Of a DNA stretch of 64,000 nt, positions 53,784-62,468 are shown in pieces (the first letter of the stretch is position 1; each line of letters begins with the position of its first letter). A program made the translations under genes and the position numbers. Source of the DNA: an uncultured bacterium. Lineage in GTDB: Bacteria; Verrucomicrobiota; Kiritimatiellia; CAIVKH01. Location: the NCBI GenBank assembly GCA_903906425.1, contig CAIVKH010000131.1:62001-126000 (forward strand), given 5' to 3'. The notes beneath the pieces were generated by a model that worked only from the letters and a program-made list of their open reading frames with translations, ran no database searches and had not been told where the DNA came from.

Positions 53784-54755
53784 ATGAGTGAATCAGAGCT
53801 TGAGAGCAAAACGATGAAGATCTACCTGCGGGAGATCGGCCGGACGGCCTTGATCACACCGCAGGATGAAATTCGCCTGGCCGCGAAGATCAAGCGCGGC
53901 GACAAAGATGCGCGCGATTTGATGATCCGCGCGAACCTGCGCCTCGTCGTGAAGATCGCCAACGACTACGCCCGCTACGGCCTGCCGCTGCTCGATCTGG
54001 TTTCCGAAGGCAACATCGGCTTGATGAAAGCCGTCGAGCGGTTTGATCCGAAAAAAGGCGGCAAGCTCAGCACCTATGCGGCATGGTGGATCAAACAGGC
54101 CATCCGTCGCGCACTGGCCAACCAGAGCAAGACGATCCGCCTGCCGGCGCACCTCGTGGACAAAATTTCAAAAATGCGCCGTGCAGACCGCAAGCTCTCC
54201 GAGAAACTTGGCCGTGATCCCACGGCTGCCGAACTAGCGAAAGAACTCGGCGTGGAAGAAAAGATCGTCAGCCACTGGATCACCGTGTCCATGCGCCCGT
54301 CGTCGCTGGATGCGCCGGTCGGCGACGCAGACAGCGCCGAGTTCGGCGAACTGGTTGGCGACGACCGCGTGAAGCTGCCGTTCGACGAAATCAACGCCGA
54401 TCAGTTGCGGAAGGAAATGGAATCGCTGCTGGTGAAGCTCGATAATCGCGAGCGCGAAATCCTCAAACACCGTTTCGGGCTGGAGGGCGTTGACGAGGAA
54501 ACGCTGGAAGATGTCGGCGTACGGTTCAACATCACGCGCGAACGCGTCCGCCAGATTCAGAACGAGGCGCTGAAGAAGATGCGCCTGCTGATGAAGGAAA
54601 ATGAACGCGTCACGCCGCGGGCAGAACTTCCGGACAACGAATCGCTGCGCTCGGCGCCCATGATCGCGCCGCCGGTTGCGCCGCGTTCCCGCGTCGCGCC
54701 CGCCCCCAAAGCCCGCGCCCCAAAAGCCCGCAAGAAGGATGTTGTCGGCGCATGA
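53784..54755 (+). CDS. RNA polymerase sigma-70 family factor (group 1/2 type)
   Basis: 323 residues. Contains region 1.2 (MKIYLREIGRTALITPQDE), region 2 (NLRLVVKIANDYARYGLPLLD, split here as NLRLVVKIAN and YGLPLLDLVSEGN; GLMKAVERFDP, STYAAWWIKQAI), region 3 and region 4 (LDNREREILKHRFGL, TRERVRQIQNEALKKMR). No large non-conserved insert, so it is a short primary-like or RpoS-like sigma factor. The last ~45 residues are a Pro/Ala/Arg/Lys-rich tail, unusual for sigma factors. Stop overlaps the apt start (ATGA). Confidence 0.94.
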   Translation: MSESELESKTMKIYLREIGRTALITPQDEIRLAAKIKRGDKDARDLMIRANLRLVVKIANDYARYGLPLLDLVSEGNIGLMKAVERFDPKKGGKLSTYAAWWIKQAIRRALANQSKTIRLPAHLVDKISKMRRADRKLSEKLGRDPTAAELAKELGVEEKIVSHWITVSMRPSSLDAPVGDADSAEFGELVGDDRVKLPFDEINADQLRKEMESLLVKLDNREREILKHRFGLEGVDEETLEDVGVRFNITRERVRQIQNEALKKMRLLMKENERVTPRAELPDNESLRSAPMIAPPVAPRSRVAPAPKARAPKARKKDVVGA

Positions 54756-55279
54756 CCGCCACAATGGCAGACGTCAAGGCGGCCATCCGCGACGTGCCGA
54801 ACTTTCCCAAGGCCGGCATTCTTTTCAAAGACATCACGCCGGCGCTCAGCGACCCCGCGCTGTTCCGCGCCTGTATTGACCATTTCGCCGCGCGCCACCG
54901 CGGAAACCCGCTGAAAAAAATCGCGGCCATCGAATCGCGCGGTTTCATCTTCGGCGCGGCGCTGGCCGACCGCCTCGGCATCGGCTTCGTTCCGATCCGG
55001 AAGAAGGGGAAGCTGCCGCACAAGACCGCGGAGATGACCTACAACCTGGAATACGGCACGGCCACCATCGAGGCCCACCTCGACGCGTTTGCGCCCGGCG
55101 AAAATGTTTTGCTGATTGACGACGTGCTCGCCACCGGCGGCACTGCGGCTGCCGCGGCCGCGCTGGTCGAAAAACTTGGCGGCCGGATTTTCGAAGTGGC
55201 GTTCCTCATCGAGCTGTCGTTCCTGAACGGCCGCTCGAAACTCGCGCGCTATTCGCTGCACGCGCCGATCGCCTTCTAA
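54752..55279 (+). CDS. apt: Adenine phosphoribosyltransferase
   Basis: 175 residues. PRTase type I signature VLLIDDVLATGGTAAAA (PRPP binding), substrate loop FKDITPALSDP, ESRGFIFGAAL and RKKGKLPHKT. Salvages adenine to AMP using PRPP. Overlaps the sigma factor gene by ATGA; the two are probably cotranscribed. Confidence 0.96.
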   Translation: MTATMADVKAAIRDVPNFPKAGILFKDITPALSDPALFRACIDHFAARHRGNPLKKIAAIESRGFIFGAALADRLGIGFVPIRKKGKLPHKTAEMTYNLEYGTATIEAHLDAFAPGENVLLIDDVLATGGTAAAAAALVEKLGGRIFEVAFLIELSFLNGRSKLARYSLHAPIAF

Positions 55280-55357
55280 CCAACATCTAACACCCCGCTG
55301 ATTCAATCCTGACGGCCACGGGCCAGCCTTCCCCCCAGCAATCGGGAGATGCTGAAC

Positions 55358-55600
55358 ATGCCGGTAAGATTTGTGGACGATGGACAACCTGAAGCGCGCG
55401 ACTTCGACGAGAACTACGAACCGCTCGCCCCGGCGAAACCGCCGCGTCACCGCGACTGGCGCGCGCTGGACATCCGCCGCAATACCCCGTCGCTGGTGAT
55501 CGCCCCGAAGGACGTGCGCTTTTTCCAATGGTTGGAAACTCCGCCGCGCAAGATTTCCAATGATTGGAAATCCGGTTTCCTTCGCCGCCTTTTCTGCTAA
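55358..55600 (+). CDS. Small protein of unknown function ending in repeat-encoded residues
   Basis: 80 residues. GGGAG 9 nt upstream supports ATG 55358 over ATG 55349, which directly abuts the SD. Hydrophilic, rich in Pro and Arg. The C-terminal third is translated from a palindrome pair (FFQWLE and SNDWK), so the gene either tolerates the insertion or its original end has been replaced. No family recognised; could also be non-coding. Confidence 0.5.
   Translation: MPVRFVDDGQPEARDFDENYEPLAPAKPPRHRDWRALDIRRNTPSLVIAPKDVRFFQWLETPPRKISNDWKSGFLRRLFC
55523..55569. repeat. Paired palindrome, cluster 20
   Basis: Copies at 55523-55537 (TTCCAATGGTTGGAA, one mismatch) and 55555-55569 (exact), 32 bp apart, in the 3' part of the small ORF and 44 bp before pgsA. 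Confidence 0.93.
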
Positions 55601-55612
55601 ATTGCCGGCGCG

Positions 55613-56224
55613 ATGAGCGCCGACACTGTCACAAAACCGGGGTTGCCGCTGGCGTTGAAAATCACGCTGGTGCGCATCATGGGCATTCCAGTTTTCGTCG
55701 GGCTGCTGGTTTATTATCTGTCCGGCCTCCACGAGGGCCACAACCTGATGCAACTGCGCCTCGCCGCGCTGGGCGTTTTCATCGTGATCGCCGCGACCGA
55801 CGCGCTCGACGGCTACCTGGCGCGCGCGCGCAACGAGGTCACCCGGCTGGGCACCGTGCTCGACCCCCTGGCCGACAAGGCGCTCATTCTTTCCGCGCTG
55901 ATCATCCTCACGCGCCCGACACTGCCGCAGCTCGCGCCGCATATTCCGATCTGGTTCACGACGCTCGTCATCAGCCGCGATGTCGTCCTGATCATCGGCT
56001 ATTTTCTCGTGCATCATTTCATCGGCCATGTTGAGGTCCGGCCGCGCTGGAGCGGCAAGATCGCAACCGCGCTGACGCTCCTCGCGATTTGCTGGGTGCT
56101 CATGCAGAAACTCGACGTCTGGTTTGACCGCTTCATCATCGTCGCGGGAATTTGCACGGCCATCTCCATGATCCAATATCTCGTGGACGGCGCAAGGCAG
56201 CTCGCCAAGATCCCGCACCACTGA
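55613..56224 (+). CDS. pgsA: CDP-diacylglycerol-glycerol-3-phosphate 3-phosphatidyltransferase
   Basis: 203 residues, about five membrane helices. The CDP-alcohol phosphatidyltransferase motif D-x2-DG-x2-AR-x8-G-x3-D-x3-D is complete (TDALDGYLARARNE then TRLGTVLDPLADK). Makes phosphatidylglycerophosphate for phosphatidylglycerol synthesis. Other CDP-alcohol transferases share the motif; PgsA is favoured by length and N-terminus. Confidence 0.88.
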   Translation: MSADTVTKPGLPLALKITLVRIMGIPVFVGLLVYYLSGLHEGHNLMQLRLAALGVFIVIAATDALDGYLARARNEVTRLGTVLDPLADKALILSALIILTRPTLPQLAPHIPIWFTTLVISRDVVLIIGYFLVHHFIGHVEVRPRWSGKIATALTLLAICWVLMQKLDVWFDRFIIVAGICTAISMIQYLVDGARQLAKIPHH

Positions 56225-56286
56225 CCGCGCCGGCGTCGCTAATTTGCGATTTGCGCTTTTGCCTTCCGCCAAGCAGTGTGTCCGGC

Positions 56287-57717
56287 GTGAACCTCAAAAC
56301 TCAAATCTCAGATCCCGGGTCCGCCGCCCCGCGCCGCACCATCGCCATCGTCGGCCGCCCGAACGTCGGCAAGTCGGCAATTTTCAACCGGCTCGTCGGC
56401 GCGCGCGTCTCCATCGTCCACGAACAGCCCGGCGTCACGCGCGACCGCGTTTCGCGCGAGGCCGAATTTCACGGACAACGCTTCGAACTGATCGACACCG
56501 GCGGGCTCGGCTTCATTGATGGCGGCCTGAAGGCCGGCAGCGATCCGTTTGCCACGGCCATCCGCGATCAGGTCAAAATCGCCATCGAAGATTCCGCGGT
56601 AATCCTGTTCGTCGTTGACGCGACCGCCGGGATTGTCGGGCTCGATGACGATGTGGCGCGGCTTCTCCACGAATGCGCCCGGCCCGTTTTTATCGCGGCG
56701 AACAAATCGGACAACGACCGCGTCGAGGCCAATGTCGGTGAGTTTTCAAAACTGGGGTTTCCTGTTTTTCCCGTTTCCGCGCTGCATAACCGCGGGTTCG
56801 ATCCGCTGGTCGGCGAGATGATGAAGCGCTTGCCGGACATTCCGCCGCCAACAAGAACCGACCCGTTGAAAGTTGCCGTCGTTGGCAAGCCGAACGCCGG
56901 AAAATCATCGTTCATCAATCGCCTTTTGAGAAACGACCGCCTCATCGTCTCGGAAGTTCCCGGCACGACCCGCGATTCCGTTGAAATCCCGTTCGTCATC
57001 GGCGAAGGCCCGCAAGCCCGCCATTACCTTCTCGTCGACACCGCCGGCTTGCGGAAGCTTCACCGCGAACTTACCGCCGTCGAAAAATTCAGCATCCTGC
57101 GCGCCGAGGAAACCATCGAGCGCGCCGACGTCGTCGTGCTGATCATGGACGCGACGCTTGGACCGACGCTGCAGGACAAGAAGATCGCCGCGAAAATTAT
57201 CGAACACCGCAAGGGCTGTGTCCTGATCGTCAACAAGTGGGACATTGCCCACGCACAAACTGAAATCACGCAGCGCGCCTACGAAAAGGCCTTTCGCGAG
57301 GATGTTCCGTTCCTCAATTTTATTCCGCTCATCTTTCTCTCCGCGAAGTCCGGCTACAACGTGCGTGCCGCGATTGACGCGATTGATCACGTTGCCGCGC
57401 AGACCTCGCTTCAGCTTCCTACCGGCGCGCTCAACCGCGTCCTGCACGATGCCGTCGCGAAACTTCAGGCGCCGATGATCCAGGGCCGGCGGATGAAATT
57501 CTATTACGCGACGCAAACCGGCGTGAAACCCATCCGCATCCGCCTCTTCGTCAACAACCCGATGAAGCTCACGTCGGCCTACGAAGCCTACCTGCTTCGC
57601 TGCCTGCGCACGGCGTACGGCTTCGAAGGCGCGCCGGTGCTTCTCTCGCTGCACAGCAGCCACTCGCGGGCGGACGGTTCGACGCCGGAAGAGCCGCCGC
57701 ACCAAAAGCGCCGGTGA
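56287..57717 (+). CDS. der: Ribosome biogenesis GTPase Der (EngA)
   Basis: 476 residues. Two GTPase domains in tandem, each with a full set: G1 GRPNVGKS and GKPNAGKS, G2 TRD, G3 DTGG and DTAG, G4 NKSD and NKWD, and a C-terminal KH-like domain (LPTGALNRVLHDAV...). Needed for 50S subunit assembly. The start is one of two in-frame GTG codons (56278 or 56287); no ATG is available at the expected N-terminus. Confidence 0.95.
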   Translation: MNLKTQISDPGSAAPRRTIAIVGRPNVGKSAIFNRLVGARVSIVHEQPGVTRDRVSREAEFHGQRFELIDTGGLGFIDGGLKAGSDPFATAIRDQVKIAIEDSAVILFVVDATAGIVGLDDDVARLLHECARPVFIAANKSDNDRVEANVGEFSKLGFPVFPVSALHNRGFDPLVGEMMKRLPDIPPPTRTDPLKVAVVGKPNAGKSSFINRLLRNDRLIVSEVPGTTRDSVEIPFVIGEGPQARHYLLVDTAGLRKLHRELTAVEKFSILRAEETIERADVVVLIMDATLGPTLQDKKIAAKIIEHRKGCVLIVNKWDIAHAQTEITQRAYEKAFREDVPFLNFIPLIFLSAKSGYNVRAAIDAIDHVAAQTSLQLPTGALNRVLHDAVAKLQAPMIQGRRMKFYYATQTGVKPIRIRLFVNNPMKLTSAYEAYLLRCLRTAYGFEGAPVLLSLHSSHSRADGSTPEEPPHQKRR

Positions 57718-57758
57718 AACCTTGATCGCCCGCGGATGAATTCTTACGTTGCACTGTT

Positions 57759-59036
57759 ATGAGCCGGCTCATCATTCGAGGACGCAAGCGACTTTCCGGG
57801 ACATTCACTCCGCGCGGAAACAAGAACGCCGCGTTGCCGATGATCGCGGCGTGCCTGCTGACCGACGAAACCGTCACGCTGCGAAATGTCCCGCTGATTC
57901 AGGATGTGTCCGTGATGCTGGAGTTGCTCGCCGGCCTCGGTGTCAGCGTCCGGCGAAATGACCGGGAAGTTTCGCTTTGCGCAAAAGGCATCAAGCGCCG
58001 CGAACTGGACCGCGAACTTTGCAAACGGGTTCGCGCGTCCATTCTCATCGCCGGCCCGCTGGCTGCGCGCCACGGTCGCGCCGTGTTTCCGCCTCCGGGC
58101 GGCGACGTGATCGGGCGGCGGCGGCTGGACACACATTTTTACGGCCTGCAAAAGCTCGGCATCGAGGTTCAAGGCGGCGCGCATTATTCCCTCCGCAGGC
58201 GGACGCTCCTCGGCGCCGATTTGTTGCTGGATGAAGCCAGCGTGACCGCGACGGAGAACATCCTCATGGCCGCGACGCTGGCTACCGGCGAAACGACCAT
58301 CTTCAATGCGGCATGCGAGCCCCATGTCCAGAACCTCGGCGCGCTGCTGCAAAAAATGGGCGCGCAGATTGACGGGCTGGGAACAAATCTGCTTCGCGTC
58401 CGCGGTGTCGAAAATCTGTCCGGTGCGGTTCACGAGATCGAACCTGACTACATTGAAATTGGAAGCTTCCTCGCCGCCGCCGCGGCTACCGGCGGCAGCA
58501 TCTCGATCGCCGGCGCGGCCGCGCTTCCGTCGCTGCGGGTTATCGGCCGGCATTTCGGGCGGCTGGGCATCAACCCGTCCCGGGCCGGGGAGAATCTCAA
58601 CTTCGAATCACAAAGGACTCCGAAAATAAGCAAAGACATCGGCAATGCGATTCCGAAAATCGAGGACGGGGCGTGGCCCGCGTTTCCGTCGGATTTGATG
58701 AGCGTCGCAATTGTGCTGGCGACGCAGGCGTCCGGCAGCGTTTTGTTTTTCGAAAAGATGTTCGAGAGCCGGATGTATTTTGTGGACCGGCTCATCGAAA
58801 TGGGGGCGCGTATCGTGCAGTGCGATCCGCACCGGGTCGTTGTGCAAGGCCCGTCAAAACTGCATGGAATTCACATGAGCAGCCCGGACATCCGCGCGGG
58901 CATGTCCATGCTGATTGCGGCGCTTTGCGCGCGCGGCGAAAGCGTGATTGAAAGCGCGCAGGTGATTGACCGCGGCTACGAGTGCGTCGAGGAGCGCCTT
59001 CGCGCGCTGGGCGCCGACATCGTGCGAACCGAATAA
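57759..59036 (+). CDS. murA: UDP-N-acetylglucosamine 1-carboxyvinyltransferase MurA, Asp-type active site
   Basis: 425 residues. Inside-out alpha/beta barrel with the substrate Lys-Asn pair in RGNKNAALP and family segments through DIRAGMSMLIAAL. Transfers enolpyruvate from PEP to UDP-GlcNAc, the first committed peptidoglycan step. In the active-site loop the usual PGGCxIG is PGGDVIG: Asp116 (codon 58104-58106) replaces the Cys that fosfomycin alkylates. The same replacement is known in Chlamydia and Mycobacterium MurA. The enzyme should be active and intrinsically fosfomycin-resistant. Confidence 0.96.
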   Translation: MSRLIIRGRKRLSGTFTPRGNKNAALPMIAACLLTDETVTLRNVPLIQDVSVMLELLAGLGVSVRRNDREVSLCAKGIKRRELDRELCKRVRASILIAGPLAARHGRAVFPPPGGDVIGRRRLDTHFYGLQKLGIEVQGGAHYSLRRRTLLGADLLLDEASVTATENILMAATLATGETTIFNAACEPHVQNLGALLQKMGAQIDGLGTNLLRVRGVENLSGAVHEIEPDYIEIGSFLAAAAATGGSISIAGAAALPSLRVIGRHFGRLGINPSRAGENLNFESQRTPKISKDIGNAIPKIEDGAWPAFPSDLMSVAIVLATQASGSVLFFEKMFESRMYFVDRLIEMGARIVQCDPHRVVVQGPSKLHGIHMSSPDIRAGMSMLIAALCARGESVIESAQVIDRGYECVEERLRALGADIVRTE

Positions 59037-59038
59037 AA

Positions 59039-59070
59039 GAATCGCCCCGCATCGAAATGCGGGGCGATTC
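59039..59070 (-). terminator. Terminator between convergent murA and the Spy-like gene
   Basis: A perfect 14-bp stem (GAATCGCCCCGCAT / ATGCGGGGCGATTC) with a CGAA loop. On the minus strand it is followed by TTTTATT, so it best terminates the Spy-like gene, and it starts 2 bp after the murA stop codon, so it probably ends murA transcripts too. Confidence 0.88.
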
Positions 59071-59092
59071 CGGTGTCCGTCTGCGAGTTTCT

Positions 59093-59758
59093 TCAGGTGG
59101 TCGGCGGAACCGCCGGATTGCCCGGCATCGGCTGGCGCGGCTGTTGCGGCACGGGCTGCGGCGCCGGCATCTGACCGCCGCGGCGCTGCAACCACGGGCG
59201 CGTATTGTCCTGATTCATCGGCCCGGGCTGTTGCTGCATGCGGTGGTGTTCCATTTGTTCCATCTGTTCCTGCCCAAGCTTCTTGATTTTCTCGATCGTG
59301 TCCTTGCCGAGAATTCCCTTCACGTCAAACAGGCGCAGGATCCCGGCTTTTCGAAGCGCCAGTTCTTTCTCGCCGGCGGCATCGAGCGCTTTGGAAAGCG
59401 CCTCGCGGTCGGCGTTGTCACTTTCCAGGAGGCGGCGCACGTCGAGTTTTGCGGTCTCGGCGCCTGCGCGCAGCGTGATGAGCTGTTTCTCGAAATCGAA
59501 CTGGCTGTCCTTGAGTTTCTTGATCTGCTCGTCCGACAGGCCGGCTTTCTTCGCAAGTTCGGGGTTGCCGACGATGTGCTTGAGCATTTCGGCCTTCTGC
59601 ATCATTTCGCCCTGCCCGCCCATTTCGCCACCGCCAAATCGTTTGCCGATCCGCTCCCGCATCTGCTGCCGGAAATCACCGCCGGGCACCTGTGCCCAGA
59701 CCACCGCGGCGAAGCCTATCGCCGCGCACGCCGTCACGATCATCATTGTTCTTTTCAT
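59093..59758 (-). CDS. Spy/CpxP-like periplasmic protein
   Basis: 221 residues with signal peptide (MKRTMMIVTACAAIGFAAVVWA). A mostly helical domain (about 30-165) with the sequence LKHIVGNPELAKKAGLSDEQIKKLKD, given here as AGLSDEQIKKLKD, has the LTxxQ-like pattern of Spy/CpxP chaperones and metal-resistance proteins (zinc resistance family). The C-terminal 55 residues are Pro/Gln/Met-rich and disordered (PQPVPQQPRQPMPG). Probably a periplasmic chaperone or metal-binding stress protein. Confidence 0.75.
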   Translation of the reverse strand: MKRTMMIVTACAAIGFAAVVWAQVPGGDFRQQMRERIGKRFGGGEMGGQGEMMQKAEMLKHIVGNPELAKKAGLSDEQIKKLKDSQFDFEKQLITLRAGAETAKLDVRRLLESDNADREALSKALDAAGEKELALRKAGILRLFDVKGILGKDTIEKIKKLGQEQMEQMEHHRMQQQPGPMNQDNTRPWLQRRGGQMPAPQPVPQQPRQPMPGNPAVPPTT

Positions 59759-59818
59759 TTTGTTTCCCCTTCTGTTCGCACCTGAAAACGCCGCTGCGAT
59801 TCCTTTATTTTCCACAAT

Positions 59819-59898
59819 GTCCAATCATTGGACCTTTGCGCCACCGCCTTCTTCCAATCATTGGAAAAATCCGGCGCGCACTTTTCCAATGATTGGAA
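59819..59898. repeat. Triple palindrome, cluster 21
   Basis: Copies at 59819-59833 (GTCCAATCATTGGAC), 59852-59866 and 59884-59898; intervals 33 and 32 bp. The first copy differs at both ends but stays a palindrome, a compensatory change. Divergent intergenic region. Confidence 0.95.
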
Positions 59899-59990
59899 AC
59901 TGCGGGGCGACGCCGGGCGCGGCGCAATCTTGCGGCGGGCGGACGAAATGTTGCATAAACCGGACGTCACAAAAAGAAATGGAGATGCCG

Positions 59991-60956
59991 ATGAAAGCCA
60001 GATGGTTTGTTCCGATGCTCGCCGCGTGCGCCACGATTTTTTCCGCGCAGGTTTTTTCCGCCGAAATTCCCCCGCCGCTCCGCCACCTGAACCGGATCGT
60101 GTTTCTCGGCGACAGTATCACGCAGGGCGGCGACTACGTGACGGACTTCGAATGCTATCTGGCCTCCATCAACCTGCCCGTCGAGGTGCTCGATCTTGGA
60201 CTCTCCAGCGAAACGGCGAGCGACCTGACCGAGGCGGAAAATGCGCCGCACAAGAACGCCCATGGATTCGGCCGCCCGATGTTGAGCGAGCGGCTCGACC
60301 GCGTCCTCGCCGCGGCGAAGCCTGATTTGATCATTGCGGTCTATGGCATGAACGACGGCGATAATCTTCCGGCGGGCGATGCCGGAACGAAACGTTTCGC
60401 CGACGCCGTGACGCATCTGCGCGACGCTGCGACGAAGGCCGGCGTGAAGCGCGTCATTCTATGCACGCCGCCGGTTTTCGATGCGAAGGCGAAAAATGGA
60501 AATCCGCAACACGAAGAAAATATTGTGAGCTACACGGCGTGGCTGCTGGCGAAAAAAACCGACGGATGGGATGTCGTTGACATTCACGGGCCGATGCGCA
60601 AGGCGCTCGACGAGGCACGGGCCAAAGATCCGAAATTCAAGTTCGCCAACGATGGCGTTCATCCCGGCCGCGAAGGCCACTGGCTGATGGCGCGCGAAAT
60701 CCTGACCCAGTTTGCCGGCGCGAAGCTTGACGGCAATTCGTCCGCCGAGCAGCTCTTCAAAAACAACGGCGCGGAAATTCGGAAGCTGGTGAACACGCGG
60801 CGCGGAATTCTCTTCGGCGCGTGGATGACAAAGACCGGCCATACGCGGCCCGGCGTTCCCGGCGGTCCCGGCGCGAAGCCCGGCCTGCCGCTTGAAGACG
60901 CAAACGCAAAGGCCGCGGAAATCACCAAGCAGATCGCGACAAAGCTGGGCGGATGA
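59991..60956 (+). CDS. Secreted SGNH/GDSL hydrolase
   Basis: 321 residues with signal peptide (KARWFVPMLAACATIFSAQ). SGNH blocks: block I FLGDSITQG (Ser nucleophile), Gly in block II (LDLGLSSETASD), block III YGMNDGDN, block V NDGVHPGREGH with the Asp-His pair. Likely an esterase, for example an acetyl-esterase acting on polysaccharide. The last ~70 residues (from about NNGAEIRKLVNTRR) lie outside the fold. GGAG 6 nt before ATG 59991. Confidence 0.9.
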   Translation: MKARWFVPMLAACATIFSAQVFSAEIPPPLRHLNRIVFLGDSITQGGDYVTDFECYLASINLPVEVLDLGLSSETASDLTEAENAPHKNAHGFGRPMLSERLDRVLAAAKPDLIIAVYGMNDGDNLPAGDAGTKRFADAVTHLRDAATKAGVKRVILCTPPVFDAKAKNGNPQHEENIVSYTAWLLAKKTDGWDVVDIHGPMRKALDEARAKDPKFKFANDGVHPGREGHWLMAREILTQFAGAKLDGNSSAEQLFKNNGAEIRKLVNTRRGILFGAWMTKTGHTRPGVPGGPGAKPGLPLEDANAKAAEITKQIATKLGG

Positions 60957-61097
60957 CGAGGCGTGCTGACCGGCTCACTGCCTGTGTTTGCGCAGCCAGA
61001 ATCCGAAAATCGAAACACGAAATTCGAGACCACCGCCGCGCTCGTTCCGGCCTCGTGCCGCTTGACCGAAACGGACGTGTCAGGTAGTTCTGGGCCG

Positions 61098-62339
61098 ATG
61101 GACAACCCGAAGGACATCTACCACAAAGAGGCTCCCTCGATTCCCTCCCGGCGGAAATGGCGTCAGGATTCGGATGCTTCCAGATCGCAACAGACGACAC
61201 CGGGCACTGTGCCAGCGACGCAGCCGATCGGGACGCAGTCCCTCGGGGTTCCCATCTCGCCGGTACAGATCGCGCGGCAGCAATTACAGATGCAACCGCA
61301 GCGTTTCCGGCGCAGGCGTAGGCATCACCGCACTTCGGAGCATGGCTCGCGCCGGGCCAACAGGCTGATCTGGATGCTGGTCGGCCTCGTGATTATCGCC
61401 TACGTCGCCATTTTATCACTCAGCATTCTGAAAGCTCGTGGCAAGCAGACGCCCGCGCAGAAGGCCATCGCGGCCGCCACCACGCTCGCACAGCACTCCG
61501 TTACAACGAATGCGACGCAGCAGTCGCCCGCCGAAAATGGCCTGCCAATTGCCGAGCGCGTCCAGAAGTGGACCAAAGGCGCGCACCTGCTGGATGAATC
61601 CGAATCGCTCCTCAATAGCGGGCGCTATCCGCAGGCCAGGGAAAAACTCGTGCAGGCCGGCGCGCTGATTCCGCAGTCGGTCGAGCAAATGTCCGGCATG
61701 GCACGAGTCTATCTCTCGGAAAAGAACTATCCCGAAGCTGAAAAAATGCTCGTCCGCGTGGTGGAGGCCGCGCCAGGCCAGGCATCCGCGCGTGCCATGC
61801 TGGCCCGGGCGCTGCTCGAAAACGGAAAGTTTGCCGATGCGCTCGCCGTCGCCGAATGGATTTGCTCGACCGATCCATATTCCGAGGATGGACACGACGT
61901 GGCCGCAACAGCCGCGTTGTCCCCCCAGATCAACGACATGGCCAAAGCCATCGAACATCTCAAGAAACTCGCCAACCTCAGGACCGACGACTACGTCGTG
62001 AAAAACAGCCTCGGCAAGGCCTATCTGCGCACCGGCGATCTGGTCAACGCCCGCAAGGTCTTCGATGACATCCTGCGCGCCGACGGGGCAAATTCCGCCG
62101 CGTACTACAACCTGGCCGTCTGCCTGACAAAGCAGGACAAACCGAACGAAGCCATCGCCACCCTGTCGCGCGCCGCCATCAAACTCGGCGAATCGTTCGT
62201 CGCGGCGTGGCTCAACAGTTCCGATTTCGACGCCATCCGCAGCAACGCCGATTTTCTCGCACTCCAGAAACGTCTGGCCAGCGTCCCATCACCCGCAACC
62301 TCCGCGATCAGGCCCCCACCGGAAAAAACCGCGCCCTGA
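61098..62339 (+). CDS. TPR-repeat membrane protein
   Basis: 413 residues. A charged, Gln/Pro/Arg-rich N-terminal part (1-90), a single membrane helix (about 95-117, LIWMLVGLVIIAYVAILSL), then at least five TPR-like helical repeats (ALLNSGRYPQAREKLVQAG... pattern, e.g. ARALLENGKFADALAVAEW, KAYLRTGDLVNARKVFDDIL and LAVCLTKQDKPNEAIATL). Orientation is probably cytoplasmic basic head, periplasmic TPR domain. Scaffold role inferred. A longer in-frame start lies upstream, but ATG 61098 is preferred from composition. Confidence 0.75.
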   Translation: MDNPKDIYHKEAPSIPSRRKWRQDSDASRSQQTTPGTVPATQPIGTQSLGVPISPVQIARQQLQMQPQRFRRRRRHHRTSEHGSRRANRLIWMLVGLVIIAYVAILSLSILKARGKQTPAQKAIAAATTLAQHSVTTNATQQSPAENGLPIAERVQKWTKGAHLLDESESLLNSGRYPQAREKLVQAGALIPQSVEQMSGMARVYLSEKNYPEAEKMLVRVVEAAPGQASARAMLARALLENGKFADALAVAEWICSTDPYSEDGHDVAATAALSPQINDMAKAIEHLKKLANLRTDDYVVKNSLGKAYLRTGDLVNARKVFDDILRADGANSAAYYNLAVCLTKQDKPNEAIATLSRAAIKLGESFVAAWLNSSDFDAIRSNADFLALQKRLASVPSPATSAIRPPPEKTAP

Positions 62340-62395
62340 CCGGACGCCGATCTTCGCGGCAGATTTATGACCGCGTTGCACGGACATGAACATGA

Positions 62396-62409
62396 TCCGA
62401 TCATTGGAA
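62396..62409. repeat. Single decayed palindrome copy
   Basis: TCCGATCATTGGAA resembles one palindrome with a substitution in the left arm and no partner 32 bp away. It lies 60 bp before the DMT transporter start. Possibly a remnant of a cluster. Confidence 0.45.
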
Positions 62410-62468
62410 ACGCACCGGGAACCGGATAACTCTTCCGCAACGTGTCAATGAACGACGAAGGATCTCGC

